A DNA stretch of 64,000 bases from Kordia jejudonensis (lineage in GTDB: Bacteria; Bacteroidota; Bacteroidia; Flavobacteriales; Flavobacteriaceae), in contig NZ_LBMG01000005.1 in the NCBI RefSeq assembly GCF_001005315.1, positions 62,001 through 126,000 on the forward strand, given 5' to 3'. The notes below the pieces were generated by a model that did no database searches, was not told where the DNA came from, and saw only the letters and a program-made list of their open reading frames with translations. Positions within the stretch are counted from its first letter, which is position 1. Every line of letters begins with the position of its first letter. The position numbers were made by a program, and so were the translations under genes. Positions 36,532 through 45,565 of the stretch are shown piece after piece.

Positions 36532-37089
36532 CTAAGAAATCCACTTAATATTACAACCAATACTCGGTTTTTGATCTTGTGGAATTTCATTTCCGCTCAA
36601 CAAAGCATCCAAAGCCGTTCGCATATCTTTTCCAGTAACTGGAATTCCGTTACTTGGACGCGAATCGTCTAATTGCCCACGATACACCAACTTCAATGTA
36701 GCATCAAAAATGTAAAAATCAGGTGTGCATGCCGCATCATAAGCTCTTGCAATATTTTGATATTCATCATATAAATACACAAAAGGAAACTTTTCTTTTT
36801 TGGCATTTTTTTGCATCATATCAGGCGCATCATCAGGATATTTAACAGCGTCATTACTAGAAATTGCAATAAAACCAATTCCTTTGTCCATATAATCGTT
36901 TGCCAATTGTACAATTCCTGCATTCACATGTTTTACAAACGGACAATGATTACAGATAAACATAATTACCGTTCCTTTTTTTCCTTTTTCTTGATTTAAG
37001 AAAACATTTTGGTCAGAAACGGTATCATACAACATAAAATCGGGAGCTTTCGTACCTAAAGAAAGCATATTAGAAGGAGTAAGTGCCAT
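36532..37089 (-). CDS. Thioredoxin-fold (AhpC/TSA-like) protein
   Basis: The 185-residue cytosolic protein has a peroxiredoxin/thioredoxin fold: LGTKAPDFMLYDTVSDQNV at the start, then VIMFICNHCPFVKHV. The C-N-H-C redox pair there is near residues 46-49, in the place of the thioredoxin CGPC. PDFYIFDATLKLVYRGQLDD and the cis-proline region (CTPDF) complete the fold. Members are widespread thioredoxin-family proteins of unknown partner. It is divergent from the CsaA-type gene with about 45 bases between the coding regions. Confidence 0.85.
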   Translation of the reverse strand: MALTPSNMLSLGTKAPDFMLYDTVSDQNVFLNQEKGKKGTVIMFICNHCPFVKHVNAGIVQLANDYMDKGIGFIAISSNDAVKYPDDAPDMMQKNAKKEKFPFVYLYDEYQNIARAYDAACTPDFYIFDATLKLVYRGQLDDSRPSNGIPVTGKDMRTALDALLSGNEIPQDQKPSIGCNIKWIS

Positions 37090-37133
37090 TTGTTATTTCG
37101 TTTTTATGGTTTAAATTTACTCAAAAAAATACA

Positions 37134-37469
37134 ATGAGCGACTTAACTTGGAACGATTTTGAAAAAGTAGACATGCGTATCGGGACAATTACCGAAGTAA
37201 ACGATTTTCCAAAAGCCAGAAAACCAGCGTATCAGCTCACAATTGACTTTGGTTCAACAATTGGAATTCGAAAATCTTCAGCGCAAATCACAAAACGCTA
37301 TACCAAAGATGAATTGATTGGAAAACAAATCATGGCAGTTGTAAATTTTCCTAAAAAACAAATTGCGAACTTTTTCTCAGAATGCTTAGTTATGGGCGCA
37401 GTTGATGGCGATGATGTCATTTTAATGCAGCCTTCAGAAAAAATTCCAAATGGTCTAAAAATCTCATAA
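37134..37469 (+). CDS. csaA: CsaA-type tRNA-binding protein
   Basis: The 111-residue protein is a single EMAP/Trbp OB-fold domain, as at the C terminus of methionyl-tRNA synthetase. Hallmarks are DFEKVDMRIGTITEVNDFPK, SAQITKRYTKDELIGKQI and the final GAVDGDDVILMQPSEKIPNG. CsaA binds tRNA and has been linked to secretion chaperoning in Bacillus. The frame opens at a GTG (37083), but the ATG at 37134 (MSDLTWNDFEKVD) starts exactly at the domain. A heptamer repeat array fills the whole gap to the next gene. Confidence 0.9.
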   Translation: MSDLTWNDFEKVDMRIGTITEVNDFPKARKPAYQLTIDFGSTIGIRKSSAQITKRYTKDELIGKQIMAVVNFPKKQIANFFSECLVMGAVDGDDVILMQPSEKIPNGLKIS

Positions 37470-37538
37470 CCCAAAACCCAACACCAAAGACCCAAGACCT
37501 AAAACCCAAGACCCAAAACCCAAAACCCAAAACCCAAC
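37470..37538. repeat. CCCAARA heptamer array
   Basis: About nine variants of CCCAAAA/CCCAAGA occupy the complete gap between two convergent genes. The minus strand carries at least five GGG runs with four-base loops (complement of 37507-37535), a textbook G-quadruplex pattern. Same unit and orientation as the array at 31-83. Confidence 0.85.
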
Positions 37539-40064
37539 TTACATCATATTCGAAAAGAAAATCGCGTTCATCAACAACTTATTGGTTCCGTACCAAAAAG
37601 CTCTAAAGTTTGTATTATCCGTAAAAATAATCACGCGTCCGCTTCCCAATCGTGAAGTTTGAAACGGCACACTATTCTTTAAATGTTCCAAGTTTTCTTC
37701 TGAAATATAACCACTTAACAATGGATTATTAGTGTATTGAATTGGATTATTATAACTTCTTTTATGTGGTTCAATAAACAATGTCGTATTTCTAAATATT
37801 GGCAATTCATCATGTAAATACCCAAAATTGATTGGATGCGAACGGTCAATTTTTGTATTAAAAATAGCGCCACCAATCACTTGCGCACCATTGTGATTTC
37901 TTCTGTCGCCAAACGAAACATTCTTCGCTTCAATTTCCGTCTTTTTAAATTCTAAGGAAATGAACTTCTTATTACTCAAAAAACGACTTGTATTTCTGTA
38001 ACCTATAATTGTTCCGCCTTGTTGAACCCAAGACTTTAGTTTATTGGTGTCATTTGAATCTAACGAATACGTATTTGGTAAAATAATGTGTGTGTATTTG
38101 TCTAAATCCATTCTGCCAAAGTTTCGAACATCTAGCTTTGTTAACGGAATTTCATAACGCTGATCAAACAAATGCCAAATTTCTCCAGCATCATACGAAT
38201 TGATACTTCCACCAACCAACATCGCAATTTTAGTATCTTGTATTGCTTCAAAATTATTACTTCCCAAATCAATTCCTTCGGTCAAGCCAGAACGAACAGC
38301 CGTAATAATCAAATGACTTTCTTTGGCAACTGTATTCAGAAATTCTTTAATTTCTTGCGCATTCAACTTTTGATTTTGCACAGGAATCATAATCGTTCCA
38401 TAATCATACCGATTTCCTTCCAAAGTGAATGGTTTCATCGCAACTTTTGCACGCAATCCTTTTGCTTTAATTTGTGCCAATGCTTTCGGCGAATAATATT
38501 CATTCCACTCAAAAAGATATGCATAGTTTCCGTTTCCTTTTACCGCACCATTTGGCGCTTTCAAATTGGTCACTTTTGTACCAGCATTCGAAATAGAATT
38601 TAACGCATCGTACTGTAAATTGTACGCTAAAGGCAATGTCCACGCAGAAACATCATAAAACAAACTGTCTTGAAACTCTGTGCGTTTTTCAAACATTGCA
38701 GCAATCAATTTGCTTTGTCGCTGATTGGTTGGCACAATATAACTTGCACCTTTTTTATACCTTTTTCCGTTATGTGTAAAGTCGTTTTTTACTTCATGAA
38801 ATGCAATTTGATGTCTTTGTAACATTTCCGCAAAGTGATACGTTTTTGCTGCATCTTTTTCATCTCCAAAAACAATTGCTTTTCCTAGTTGTGGTGATTT
38901 AAAAACTTGTGCGTCTTTATAAAATTGTTGCTGATATTTCAATACTTTCGTTCGCATCTTCTTTGCTGCTTCCAATGTAGATAAAGCTGCTGTAAACTGA
39001 TTTCGAATCGCAAAAGGAAATGTTAGCAAACCATTTTCTGTTTCTTGTACATGTCCACGTGCACTTCCTTGTTCAAACAAAATTCCGATACTTCCATTCA
39101 CATCAGGAAACGTAGAACCTTTTCCGTAATAAAAATCGTCAAAACTTTCTTCTGTATAGTATAAAGAACCAATTTTATCAAATGCTTTTGCGTGATAAGT
39201 ACCAATTTCTTTCGTCAAATCTTGATTCATCTGAGGCGTTAGCGGATGCGTTCGTGAAGGAATTCCAGGTTGAAAAAAGAACGAAGAATTTGAACCCATT
39301 TCATGATGATCTGTCAAAATATTTGGCATCCAACTATGAAACGATTGAATCCGCGCTCTCGATTCTGGCAATTGTACAGGCAACCAATCTCTATTCATAT
39401 CAAACCAATAATGATTGGTACGTCCGCGTGGCCACGATTCACTATATTCTCTGTCTTGTGGATCCGAAATTAAATGTTCGCTTTTGTGCATATTTACCCA
39501 ACTTGCAAAACGCTGCAATCCATCAGGATTGTAAGAAGGATCTAATAAAATGACCGTATTATTGAGTAAATCATACATGGCATCTCCTTCTGCAGCAGCC
39601 AAATGATAGGCGAGGAGCAATGCTGCATTACTTCCGCTAGCTTCATTTCCATGAATAGAAAATCCTTGATACACCACAATTGGCATCTTAGAAACATCTG
39701 TATTTTGTCCGCTAGTTTCAGTCAACGAAACATGTTCTTTACGAATAGTTTCAATATCTTGATGATTCTTCGGCGAAGTCACGGTCAATAATAACAACGG
39801 ACGATCTTCAAAGGTTTTTCCACGATCTTCCAGCGTAATACGATCTGAACTTTTCGCCAAAACTTTCATATACATAACCAATTTATCATGCGTTACATGC
39901 CATTTTCCCACAGGATGACCAATAACACTTTCTGGTGTTGGAATGCTTTTATTATACGTTACATCTTGTGGTAAATAATACGAAAGTGAAGTGGTTTCTT
40001 GTGCGCTTAACGCGAAAGTACTCAGAAAAAGTACACTTAAGATACATCTTGAAAATTGAGACAT
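37539..40064 (-). CDS. Secreted M14-family zinc carboxypeptidase
   Basis: The 841-residue protein has a signal peptide (cleavage after LSTFALSAQ). The M14 catalytic domain (~residues 40-370) contains the first zinc ligands in GFSIHGNEASGSNA (HxxE), then RTNHYWFDMNRDWLPVQLPE, the third ligand region ILTDHHEMGSNS and the general base in SIGILFEQGSARG. The remaining ~450 residues include a glutamine-amidotransferase-like fold (KIAMLVGGSINSYDAGEIWH, WVQQGGTIIGY), common in large bacterial M14 proteins of the periplasm. It probably trims peptides or peptidoglycan-derived fragments. No sorting domain is present. The frame on the opposite strand (39182-39553) is a shadow. Confidence 0.87.
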   Translation of the reverse strand: MSQFSRCILSVLFLSTFALSAQETTSLSYYLPQDVTYNKSIPTPESVIGHPVGKWHVTHDKLVMYMKVLAKSSDRITLEDRGKTFEDRPLLLLTVTSPKNHQDIETIRKEHVSLTETSGQNTDVSKMPIVVYQGFSIHGNEASGSNAALLLAYHLAAAEGDAMYDLLNNTVILLDPSYNPDGLQRFASWVNMHKSEHLISDPQDREYSESWPRGRTNHYWFDMNRDWLPVQLPESRARIQSFHSWMPNILTDHHEMGSNSSFFFQPGIPSRTHPLTPQMNQDLTKEIGTYHAKAFDKIGSLYYTEESFDDFYYGKGSTFPDVNGSIGILFEQGSARGHVQETENGLLTFPFAIRNQFTAALSTLEAAKKMRTKVLKYQQQFYKDAQVFKSPQLGKAIVFGDEKDAAKTYHFAEMLQRHQIAFHEVKNDFTHNGKRYKKGASYIVPTNQRQSKLIAAMFEKRTEFQDSLFYDVSAWTLPLAYNLQYDALNSISNAGTKVTNLKAPNGAVKGNGNYAYLFEWNEYYSPKALAQIKAKGLRAKVAMKPFTLEGNRYDYGTIMIPVQNQKLNAQEIKEFLNTVAKESHLIITAVRSGLTEGIDLGSNNFEAIQDTKIAMLVGGSINSYDAGEIWHLFDQRYEIPLTKLDVRNFGRMDLDKYTHIILPNTYSLDSNDTNKLKSWVQQGGTIIGYRNTSRFLSNKKFISLEFKKTEIEAKNVSFGDRRNHNGAQVIGGAIFNTKIDRSHPINFGYLHDELPIFRNTTLFIEPHKRSYNNPIQYTNNPLLSGYISEENLEHLKNSVPFQTSRLGSGRVIIFTDNTNFRAFWYGTNKLLMNAIFFSNMM

Positions 40065-40255
40065 CTAACTGTTTTGGTTTGGTTTGAAGTACAAAAATCA
40101 ACTATTTGAGATTCAATTCAAAACGTGAATACCGTATTTAACAAAAAATGACGCTAAATTATAAATGTAAAAGTGAATATTATTTCTATTTTCGAGAAGT
40201 GTTTTTGAATTTATTTAAATGATTTAGACTTCCTTATTTTTGTTATATTTAAAAT

Positions 40256-40705
40256 ATGAAATACAAATTGCTTATTTATATATTAGCATGCAGTTTCTTG
40301 ATAAGCTGTAGAAGTTATATTTATCAAAATCCTTCAAAAGGAATAAGTCTTTACGGTCAAGAAATTAAAGCGACTAATTATAGTGCTAAAGTAAGTGAAC
40401 ATTTAGATTCAAAGAGTTTCCTGTTGCGTTTATCAATACTAACAAAAGACAGTTTACATGTAGAACAAACCATACGAATTATTAATAATAGGCCGAAAAC
40501 TAATATTAATCCAGAAACAGGACGAGAACTTGTTGAATATGTAACTCCATCACCATTTTTAATTGTAAAATCGAATAAAATGGGAAAGGCAGATTTCTAT
40601 TTTGATTCTAAAGATAAATTTACGCTTATTTTAAGTTTTGGTTATGTGTTAATAAAACCTGTTATGGGAAAAAAACTTACGCTGACAATTTACTCGGATA
40701 AATAG
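40256..40705 (+). CDS. Putative lipoprotein, unknown
   Basis: The 149-residue protein has an N-terminal hydrophobic stretch MKYKLLIYILACSFLISCRS with two cysteines (C12, C18); LISC at 15-18 is the better lipobox. The remainder is a small beta-rich domain of unknown family (SFLLRLSILTKDSLHVEQTI, TPSPFLIVKSNKMGKADFYF). No partners adjoin: 190 bases of AT-rich DNA precede it and a repeat-bearing gap follows. Confidence 0.5.
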   Translation: MKYKLLIYILACSFLISCRSYIYQNPSKGISLYGQEIKATNYSAKVSEHLDSKSFLLRLSILTKDSLHVEQTIRIINNRPKTNINPETGRELVEYVTPSPFLIVKSNKMGKADFYFDSKDKFTLILSFGYVLIKPVMGKKLTLTIYSDK

Positions 40706-40816
40706 AGTAACCAACATGTATCAAATAATTTCAACAATCTAACGCTTCTAAATATCCAACAATCTAATACGTCTAAGTTGTCTAAAAATAAAATTATAAT
40801 ATCTACGCATAAATAC

Positions 40817-40824
40817 TATATTTG
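40817..40824 (+). promoter_or_regulatory. Minus 7 box upstream of ychF
   Basis: TATATTTG (followed by CACC) is a perfect TAnnTTTG match about 120 bases ahead of ychF. No TTG is visible at the usual distance. An 8-codon ATG-to-stop frame (40855-40881, MKHLFLTY) would lie in the leader. Confidence 0.45.
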
Positions 40825-40944
40825 CACCACGAAAATTTTTATCAAAACATACACATGAAACATCTATTCCTGACATACTAAAGGATAAAAAATGACAGTA
40901 TAAGATGTTCCATTTGACAGATAGAAAACAATAAAAACATACAA

Positions 40945-42036
40945 ATGAAAGCTGGAATTGTAGGATTGCCAAATGTTGGAAAATCAACCTTATTTAATTG
41001 TTTATCAAGTGCAAAAGCACAAAGTGCAAACTTTCCATTTTGTACCATAGAGCCAAACTTAGGTGTGGTAAACGTACCTGATACACGCATAGAAAAATTA
41101 GAAGAATTAGTAAACCCAGAACGTGTTGTACCTGCAACTGTAGAAATTGTAGATATTGCCGGATTGGTTCGTGGAGCAAGTAAAGGTGAAGGTTTAGGAA
41201 ATCAATTTCTTGGAAACATTCGCGAATGTAATGCAATTATGCACGTATTGCGTTGTTTTGATAATGACAATATTGTACACGTCGACGGAAGTGTTGATCC
41301 AATTCGTGACAAAGAAACGATTGATATCGAATTGCAACTAAAAGACTTAGAAACCGTTGAAAAACGTTTGGAAAAAGTAAAAAGAGCTGCAAAAACAGGA
41401 AATAAAGAAGCACAAAAAGAACAAGCTACACTAGAAAAATTCAAAACTGCTTTAGAACAAGGAATTTCTGCTCGTGCCGTAGAAGTTTCAGATGATGAAG
41501 CAGAATTAATGAAAGGTTTTCAATTATTGACAGCAAAACCAATTTTATATGTGTGTAATGTTGATGAAGCTTCGGCAAAATCTGGAAATGCATATGTAGA
41601 AAAAGTACGTGAAGCTGTAAAAGATGAAGATGCAGAAATTATTGTTTTAGCAGTCGGAACAGAAGCAGATATTGCAGAATTGGAAGACTATGAAGAACGT
41701 CAACTTTTCTTGGAAGATATAGGTTTAGAAGAACCTGGCGTTTCTCGCTTAATTCGTGCCGCTTACAAACTATTAGACTTACAAACATACTTTACGGCTG
41801 GTGTAAAAGAAGTGCGTGCGTGGACCATTCCAATTGGTTCAACGGCTCCACAAGCGGCTGGCGTGATTCATACAGATTTTGAAAAAGGATTCATTCGTGC
41901 GGAAGTAATCAAATATGATGATTACGTAAGTTATGGAACAGAAGCCAAAGTAAAAGAAGCAGGAAAACTTTCAGTAGAAGGAAAAGCATACGTTGTTGGC
42001 GATGGCGATGTAATGCATTTCTTGTTTAATGTATAA
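40945..42036 (+). CDS. ychF: Ribosome-associated ATPase YchF
   Basis: This universally conserved Obg-family P-loop ATPase associates with ribosomes and is redox-regulated in E. coli. The 363 residues show G1 GLPNVGKST (7-15), NFPFCTIEPNLGVV, G3 VDIAGLVRGASKGEGLGNQF, the non-canonical G4 NVDE in place of NKxD (which is why YchF prefers ATP) and a C-terminal TGS domain (AWTIPIGSTAPQAAG, IHTDFEKGFIRAEVI). The start codon and length are standard. Confidence 0.96.
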   Translation: MKAGIVGLPNVGKSTLFNCLSSAKAQSANFPFCTIEPNLGVVNVPDTRIEKLEELVNPERVVPATVEIVDIAGLVRGASKGEGLGNQFLGNIRECNAIMHVLRCFDNDNIVHVDGSVDPIRDKETIDIELQLKDLETVEKRLEKVKRAAKTGNKEAQKEQATLEKFKTALEQGISARAVEVSDDEAELMKGFQLLTAKPILYVCNVDEASAKSGNAYVEKVREAVKDEDAEIIVLAVGTEADIAELEDYEERQLFLEDIGLEEPGVSRLIRAAYKLLDLQTYFTAGVKEVRAWTIPIGSTAPQAAGVIHTDFEKGFIRAEVIKYDDYVSYGTEAKVKEAGKLSVEGKAYVVGDGDVMHFLFNV

Positions 42037-42057
42037 ATTTTACTCAAAAAATATAAC

Positions 42058-42082
42058 AAAGTGAACTCCAAAGGTTCACTTT
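42058..42082 (+). terminator. Terminator after ychF
   Basis: Nine-bp stem (AAAGTGAAC at 42058-42066, GTTCACTTT at 42074-42082), seven-base loop, followed by T residues. Confidence 0.85.
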
Positions 42083-42278
42083 TTTTATGCCATATATTTG
42101 CGGTTTTGATTGCGTAAATAGCACTCATCTTATAAAATCTATTCATTTTCATATTAAATTTCATACAAAATCACTTCAAAAAGTAAGATTAAACATTAAG
42201 ATTTTTATAATATAACAGTAAACATTTAGATACATTGTGGTCGTACTTTAGCTGAATAACCATATAAACACATGTATC

Positions 42279-43079
42279 ATGAAAAAAATTACCTACGCAT
42301 TCAGTGCAGTGCTAATGCTATTCGTTATGAATATGCAAGCACAACAGTCAGTTATTGACGATTTAGACGAAACATTTGATTCCGCAAATGTAATTCTCAT
42401 CGAAGCCAAAAGAACAAAAGCGGCTTTAAAAGTGTTAACTGTAGACTATTTAGTAAACAACAATGTAAATGCAGATGTCGCAACATATCTTCAAATTATG
42501 GACGTTAGCATGGAAGTGGTAGAAGAATTCAGTGATGAAGTTATCTATTACATCGGACAAGCAGCACAAGGAAATAGTAATATTGATCCTTCAAGCATTC
42601 AAGGGAAAGCTTCTACGATTGAAGGCAATGAAGATTTTGTACGCATCAAAAGTGCATCATTAGCAACGGCAATTCAGCAAAACAACAGAGGAACAGCACG
42701 TCAGTTAATTCGTGAAATTAGAGCATTACTAAATACGCAAATTCGTTTAGCAAAAGAAATCAAAACGGAAGCTACGGCTTTAAAATCACTAGCAGTTACA
42801 TACAATGTTCGTATTGAATTGGTGGATGAGCGTTCGGGCGCTTCAGTACCAGCAGGAACTTTGCCAGGATATGCAGCTACCAATCAAGCTACTGGTGAAA
42901 TTTTCTATACAGATTACTACACCTTTGATAGCTTTGCAAACTTACCAGCAGGAACCTATCGTTTTGATGCGTATGATGGTTACTTTGATGGTGCTTCAAG
43001 CGCTATTGTAACCTTAGATCAAAGCTTAGTTGGAAGTGATGGATTCATTGTGGTAACACTACGTTATTGGTCAGAATAA
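42279..43079 (+). CDS. Secreted protein with helical region and beta-sandwich-like C terminus
   Basis: The 266-residue protein has a signal peptide (MKKITYAFSAVLMLFVMNMQAQ). Residues ~25-175 are almost entirely helical and charged (DDLDETFDSANVILIEAKRT, LATAIQQNNRGTARQLIREI). Residues ~180-266 look like a Cna-B/carboxypeptidase-regulatory-like beta-sandwich: YNVRIELVDERSGASVPAG and FANLPAGTYRFDAYDGYFD. I do not recognise a named family. It stands alone between two strong terminators. A TACTTTAG box at 42244-42251 may be its minus 7 element. Confidence 0.65.
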   Translation: MKKITYAFSAVLMLFVMNMQAQQSVIDDLDETFDSANVILIEAKRTKAALKVLTVDYLVNNNVNADVATYLQIMDVSMEVVEEFSDEVIYYIGQAAQGNSNIDPSSIQGKASTIEGNEDFVRIKSASLATAIQQNNRGTARQLIREIRALLNTQIRLAKEIKTEATALKSLAVTYNVRIELVDERSGASVPAGTLPGYAATNQATGEIFYTDYYTFDSFANLPAGTYRFDAYDGYFDGASSAIVTLDQSLVGSDGFIVVTLRYWSE

Positions 43080-43102
43080 TAGAAATATATCATAATCCAT
43101 TA

Positions 43103-43138
43103 AAAAAGCGCAATATTCACAAAAATATTGCGCTTTTT
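43103..43138 (+). terminator. Terminator before parE
   Basis: Fifteen-bp stem (AAAAAGCGCAATATT at 43103-43117, AATATTGCGCTTTTT at 43124-43138) with six-base loop; A and T tails allow action in both directions. Confidence 0.9.
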
Positions 43139-43220
43139 GTTGATTATTTTCGGGCGTTCCTGTTTTATTTTTTAAAGGTATGTGTTATATTAGCAACCAA
43201 CCCTAATACCACTTCAACTT

Positions 43221-45077
43221 ATGGCAGAAAACACACAATATACCGAAGATAACATACGTTCACTAGACTGGAAAGAGCATATCCGAATGCGTCCTGGAAT
43301 GTATATCGGGAAATTGGGTGACGGATCTTCTGCGGATGATGGTATTTACATTCTTGTAAAAGAAGTACTTGACAATTCTATCGATGAATATGTAATGGGC
43401 GCAGGGAAAACGATTGAAGTTTCTATTCAAGGAACAAAAGTAATCGTGCGTGATTACGGTCGTGGAATTCCATTAGGAAAAGTGGTTGATGTCGTTTCCA
43501 AAATGAACACAGGAGGAAAGTACGATTCCAAAGCTTTTAAAAAATCTGTAGGATTAAATGGTGTGGGTACAAAAGCAGTAAACGCACTTTCTTCATACTT
43601 TAGAGTAGAATCTTCACGTGATGGAAAATCAAGTGCAGCCGAATTTGCACAAGGAAACCTAACTGACAAAGAGTTTTTAGAGGAAACCTCAAGAAGACGC
43701 GGAACAAAAGTTACGTTTATTCCAGATGAATTGATCTTTAAAAAGTATAAGTTTAGAACAGAATATGTTGCTAAAATGCTTCGTAATTATGTATATCTAA
43801 ACAGAGGTTTGACGATCATTTTTAATGGTGAAAAATTCTTTTCGGAAAATGGTTTAAAAGACCTTTTAGAAGACAACAACAACAAAGAAGACATGCTATA
43901 TCCAATCATTCACTTAGAAGGTGATGATATTGAAGTAGCAATTACACATAGTAAAACACAATACAGTGAAGAATATCATTCGTTTGTAAACGGACAACAT
44001 ACTACGCAAGGTGGAACGCATCAAGCTGCTTTTAGAGAAGCGATTGTAAAAACAGTTCGTGATTTCTACGGAAAAAGCTATGAAGCTTCTGATATTCGTA
44101 AATCCATCATTTCTGCGGTAAGTATCAAAGTCATGGAACCCGTTTTTGAATCACAAACGAAAACAAAATTGGGTTCTACAGAAATGGGCGGGAATTTGCC
44201 AACAGTTCGTACGTACATCAACGATTTTGTGGGTCGATACTTAGATAACTATTTGCACAAAAACCCAGATACTGCTGAAAAAATTCAACGTAAAATTTTG
44301 CAAGCAGAACGTGAACGTAAAGAATTATCAGGAATTCGAAAATTAGCCAAAGAGCGTGCTAAAAAAGCAAGTTTACACAATAAAAAATTACGTGATTGTA
44401 GAATTCATTTAGGCGATGTAAAAAAAGACAGACGTTTAGAATCTACTTTATTTATTACCGAGGGAGATTCTGCATCAGGTTCCATCACAAAATCGAGAGA
44501 CGTAAATACACAAGCGGTTTTTAGTTTGCGTGGAAAACCGTTGAACTCATATTCAATGTCGAAAAAAATTGTCTATGAAAATGAAGAATTCAACTTATTA
44601 CAAGCAGCATTAAACATTGAAGAATCAATGGAAGACTTGCGTTACAACAACATTGTAATTGCAACCGATGCCGATGTAGATGGAATGCACATTCGATTAC
44701 TCTTAATTACCTTCTTCTTGCAGTTCTTTCCAGAATTGATAAAAGAGGGACATTTGTACATCTTACAAACACCATTATTCAGAGTTCGAAACAAAAAAGA
44801 AACCATTTACTGCTACAGCGAAGAAGAACGAAGATCAGCCATATTAAAATTATCTGGGAAACCAGAAATCACACGATTTAAAGGATTAGGTGAAATTTCT
44901 CCTGATGAATTCAAGCATTTCATTGGAGACGACATTCGCTTAGATCCTGTCATGTTAGATCGTGAAACATCCATTGAAGAATTATTGAAATTCTACATGG
45001 GAAAAAATACCCCGAACAGACAAGAATTTATCATTAATAACTTGAAGGTCGAATTGGATCTGATAGAAGAAAAATAA
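43221..45077 (+). CDS. parE: DNA topoisomerase IV subunit B (ParE)
   Basis: This is the ATPase subunit of the type IIA topoisomerase that decatenates chromosomes. The 618 residues include the GHKL ATP-binding motifs [28 protein letters not shown] and [19 protein letters not shown]. The transducer domain ([14 protein letters not shown]) and the Toprim domain ([18 protein letters not shown] and [19 protein letters not shown], the acidic metal triad) follow. The absence of the extra Toprim insert and the parC gene behind it mark it as ParE rather than GyrB. Confidence 0.94.
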   Translation: MAENTQYTEDNIRSLDWKEHIRMRPGMYIGKLGDGSSADDGIYILVKEVLDNSIDEYVMGAGKTIEVSIQGTKVIVRDYGRGIPLGKVVDVVSKMNTGGKYDSKAFKKSVGLNGVGTKAVNALSSYFRVESSRDGKSSAAEFAQGNLTDKEFLEETSRRRGTKVTFIPDELIFKKYKFRTEYVAKMLRNYVYLNRGLTIIFNGEKFFSENGLKDLLEDNNNKEDMLYPIIHLEGDDIEVAITHSKTQYSEEYHSFVNGQHTTQGGTHQAAFREAIVKTVRDFYGKSYEASDIRKSIISAVSIKVMEPVFESQTKTKLGSTEMGGNLPTVRTYINDFVGRYLDNYLHKNPDTAEKIQRKILQAERERKELSGIRKLAKERAKKASLHNKKLRDCRIHLGDVKKDRRLESTLFITEGDSASGSITKSRDVNTQAVFSLRGKPLNSYSMSKKIVYENEEFNLLQAALNIEESMEDLRYNNIVIATDADVDGMHIRLLLITFFLQFFPELIKEGHLYILQTPLFRVRNKKETIYCYSEEERRSAILKLSGKPEITRFKGLGEISPDEFKHFIGDDIRLDPVMLDRETSIEELLKFYMGKNTPNRQEFIINNLKVELDLIEEK

Positions 45078-45088
45078 TCGGGAGTAAT

Positions 45089-45565
45089 ATGCGGTTTAGT
45101 AACGCAAGTACAAAGAAGTGGATTCCATTTCTTTATTTTTTTTTAGGATTGGGAAGTTTAGTAGCAATATTATTTGTTATGTTTTTTCAAGATGAATTCA
45201 ATCAAGTAAAACTTTGGTATCTAATTCCAATTTTTTTGGTTGTGATTTTTGTAATGATATACACGAGCGCCAAATATTTTGAATTTGACAGCGATGGCAA
45301 TGTGCTAACTTTTATCAACAAAGGATTATTCATCTCCAATTTTGTGAATTACAGAGAACAACGAGCAGAATTTCCCAAAGAAAAACTAAAAAGCTATCGC
45401 ATCAAAAATTACATATTGTTTTGTTTGTTATATGTCTATATCAAATCGAGAAATAATAAAATAAAACGAATACAATTCAACATTTCATTGTTGAGTCGCA
45501 GAAAAAAAAGAGCATTAAAACAATCATTAGACAAAGTCTTAAAGCATAATAACGCAATTTCTTAA
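45089..45565 (+). CDS. Small membrane protein between parE and parC
   Basis: The 158-residue protein has two hydrophobic helices near the N terminus (about residues 12-32 and 42-62). A basic cytoplasmic domain follows that resembles a short PH-like fold (AKYFEFDSDGNVLTFINKGL, FPKEKLKSYRIKNYILFCLL), ending in SRRKKRALKQSLDKVLK. The ATG at 45089 is preceded by GGGAG, a plausible ribosome-binding site unusual for this phylum. Its stop overlaps the parC start (TAATG), so it is translationally coupled to parC. Function unknown; the link to topoisomerase IV is positional. Confidence 0.7.
   Translation: MRFSNASTKKWIPFLYFFLGLGSLVAILFVMFFQDEFNQVKLWYLIPIFLVVIFVMIYTSAKYFEFDSDGNVLTFINKGLFISNFVNYREQRAEFPKEKLKSYRIKNYILFCLLYVYIKSRNNKIKRIQFNISLLSRRKKRALKQSLDKVLKHNNAIS

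Noticed and set aside
37470-37538. Heptamer arrays considered as CRISPR or telomere
   Set aside because: There are no unique spacers between repeats and no cas genes; the arrays are internal, short and degenerate, so neither CRISPR nor chromosome end fits.
39182-39553. 123-codon + strand frame with ATG
   Set aside because: It lies antisense inside the M14 peptidase catalytic domain, whose motifs are intact; the translation has no recognisable domain or signal.
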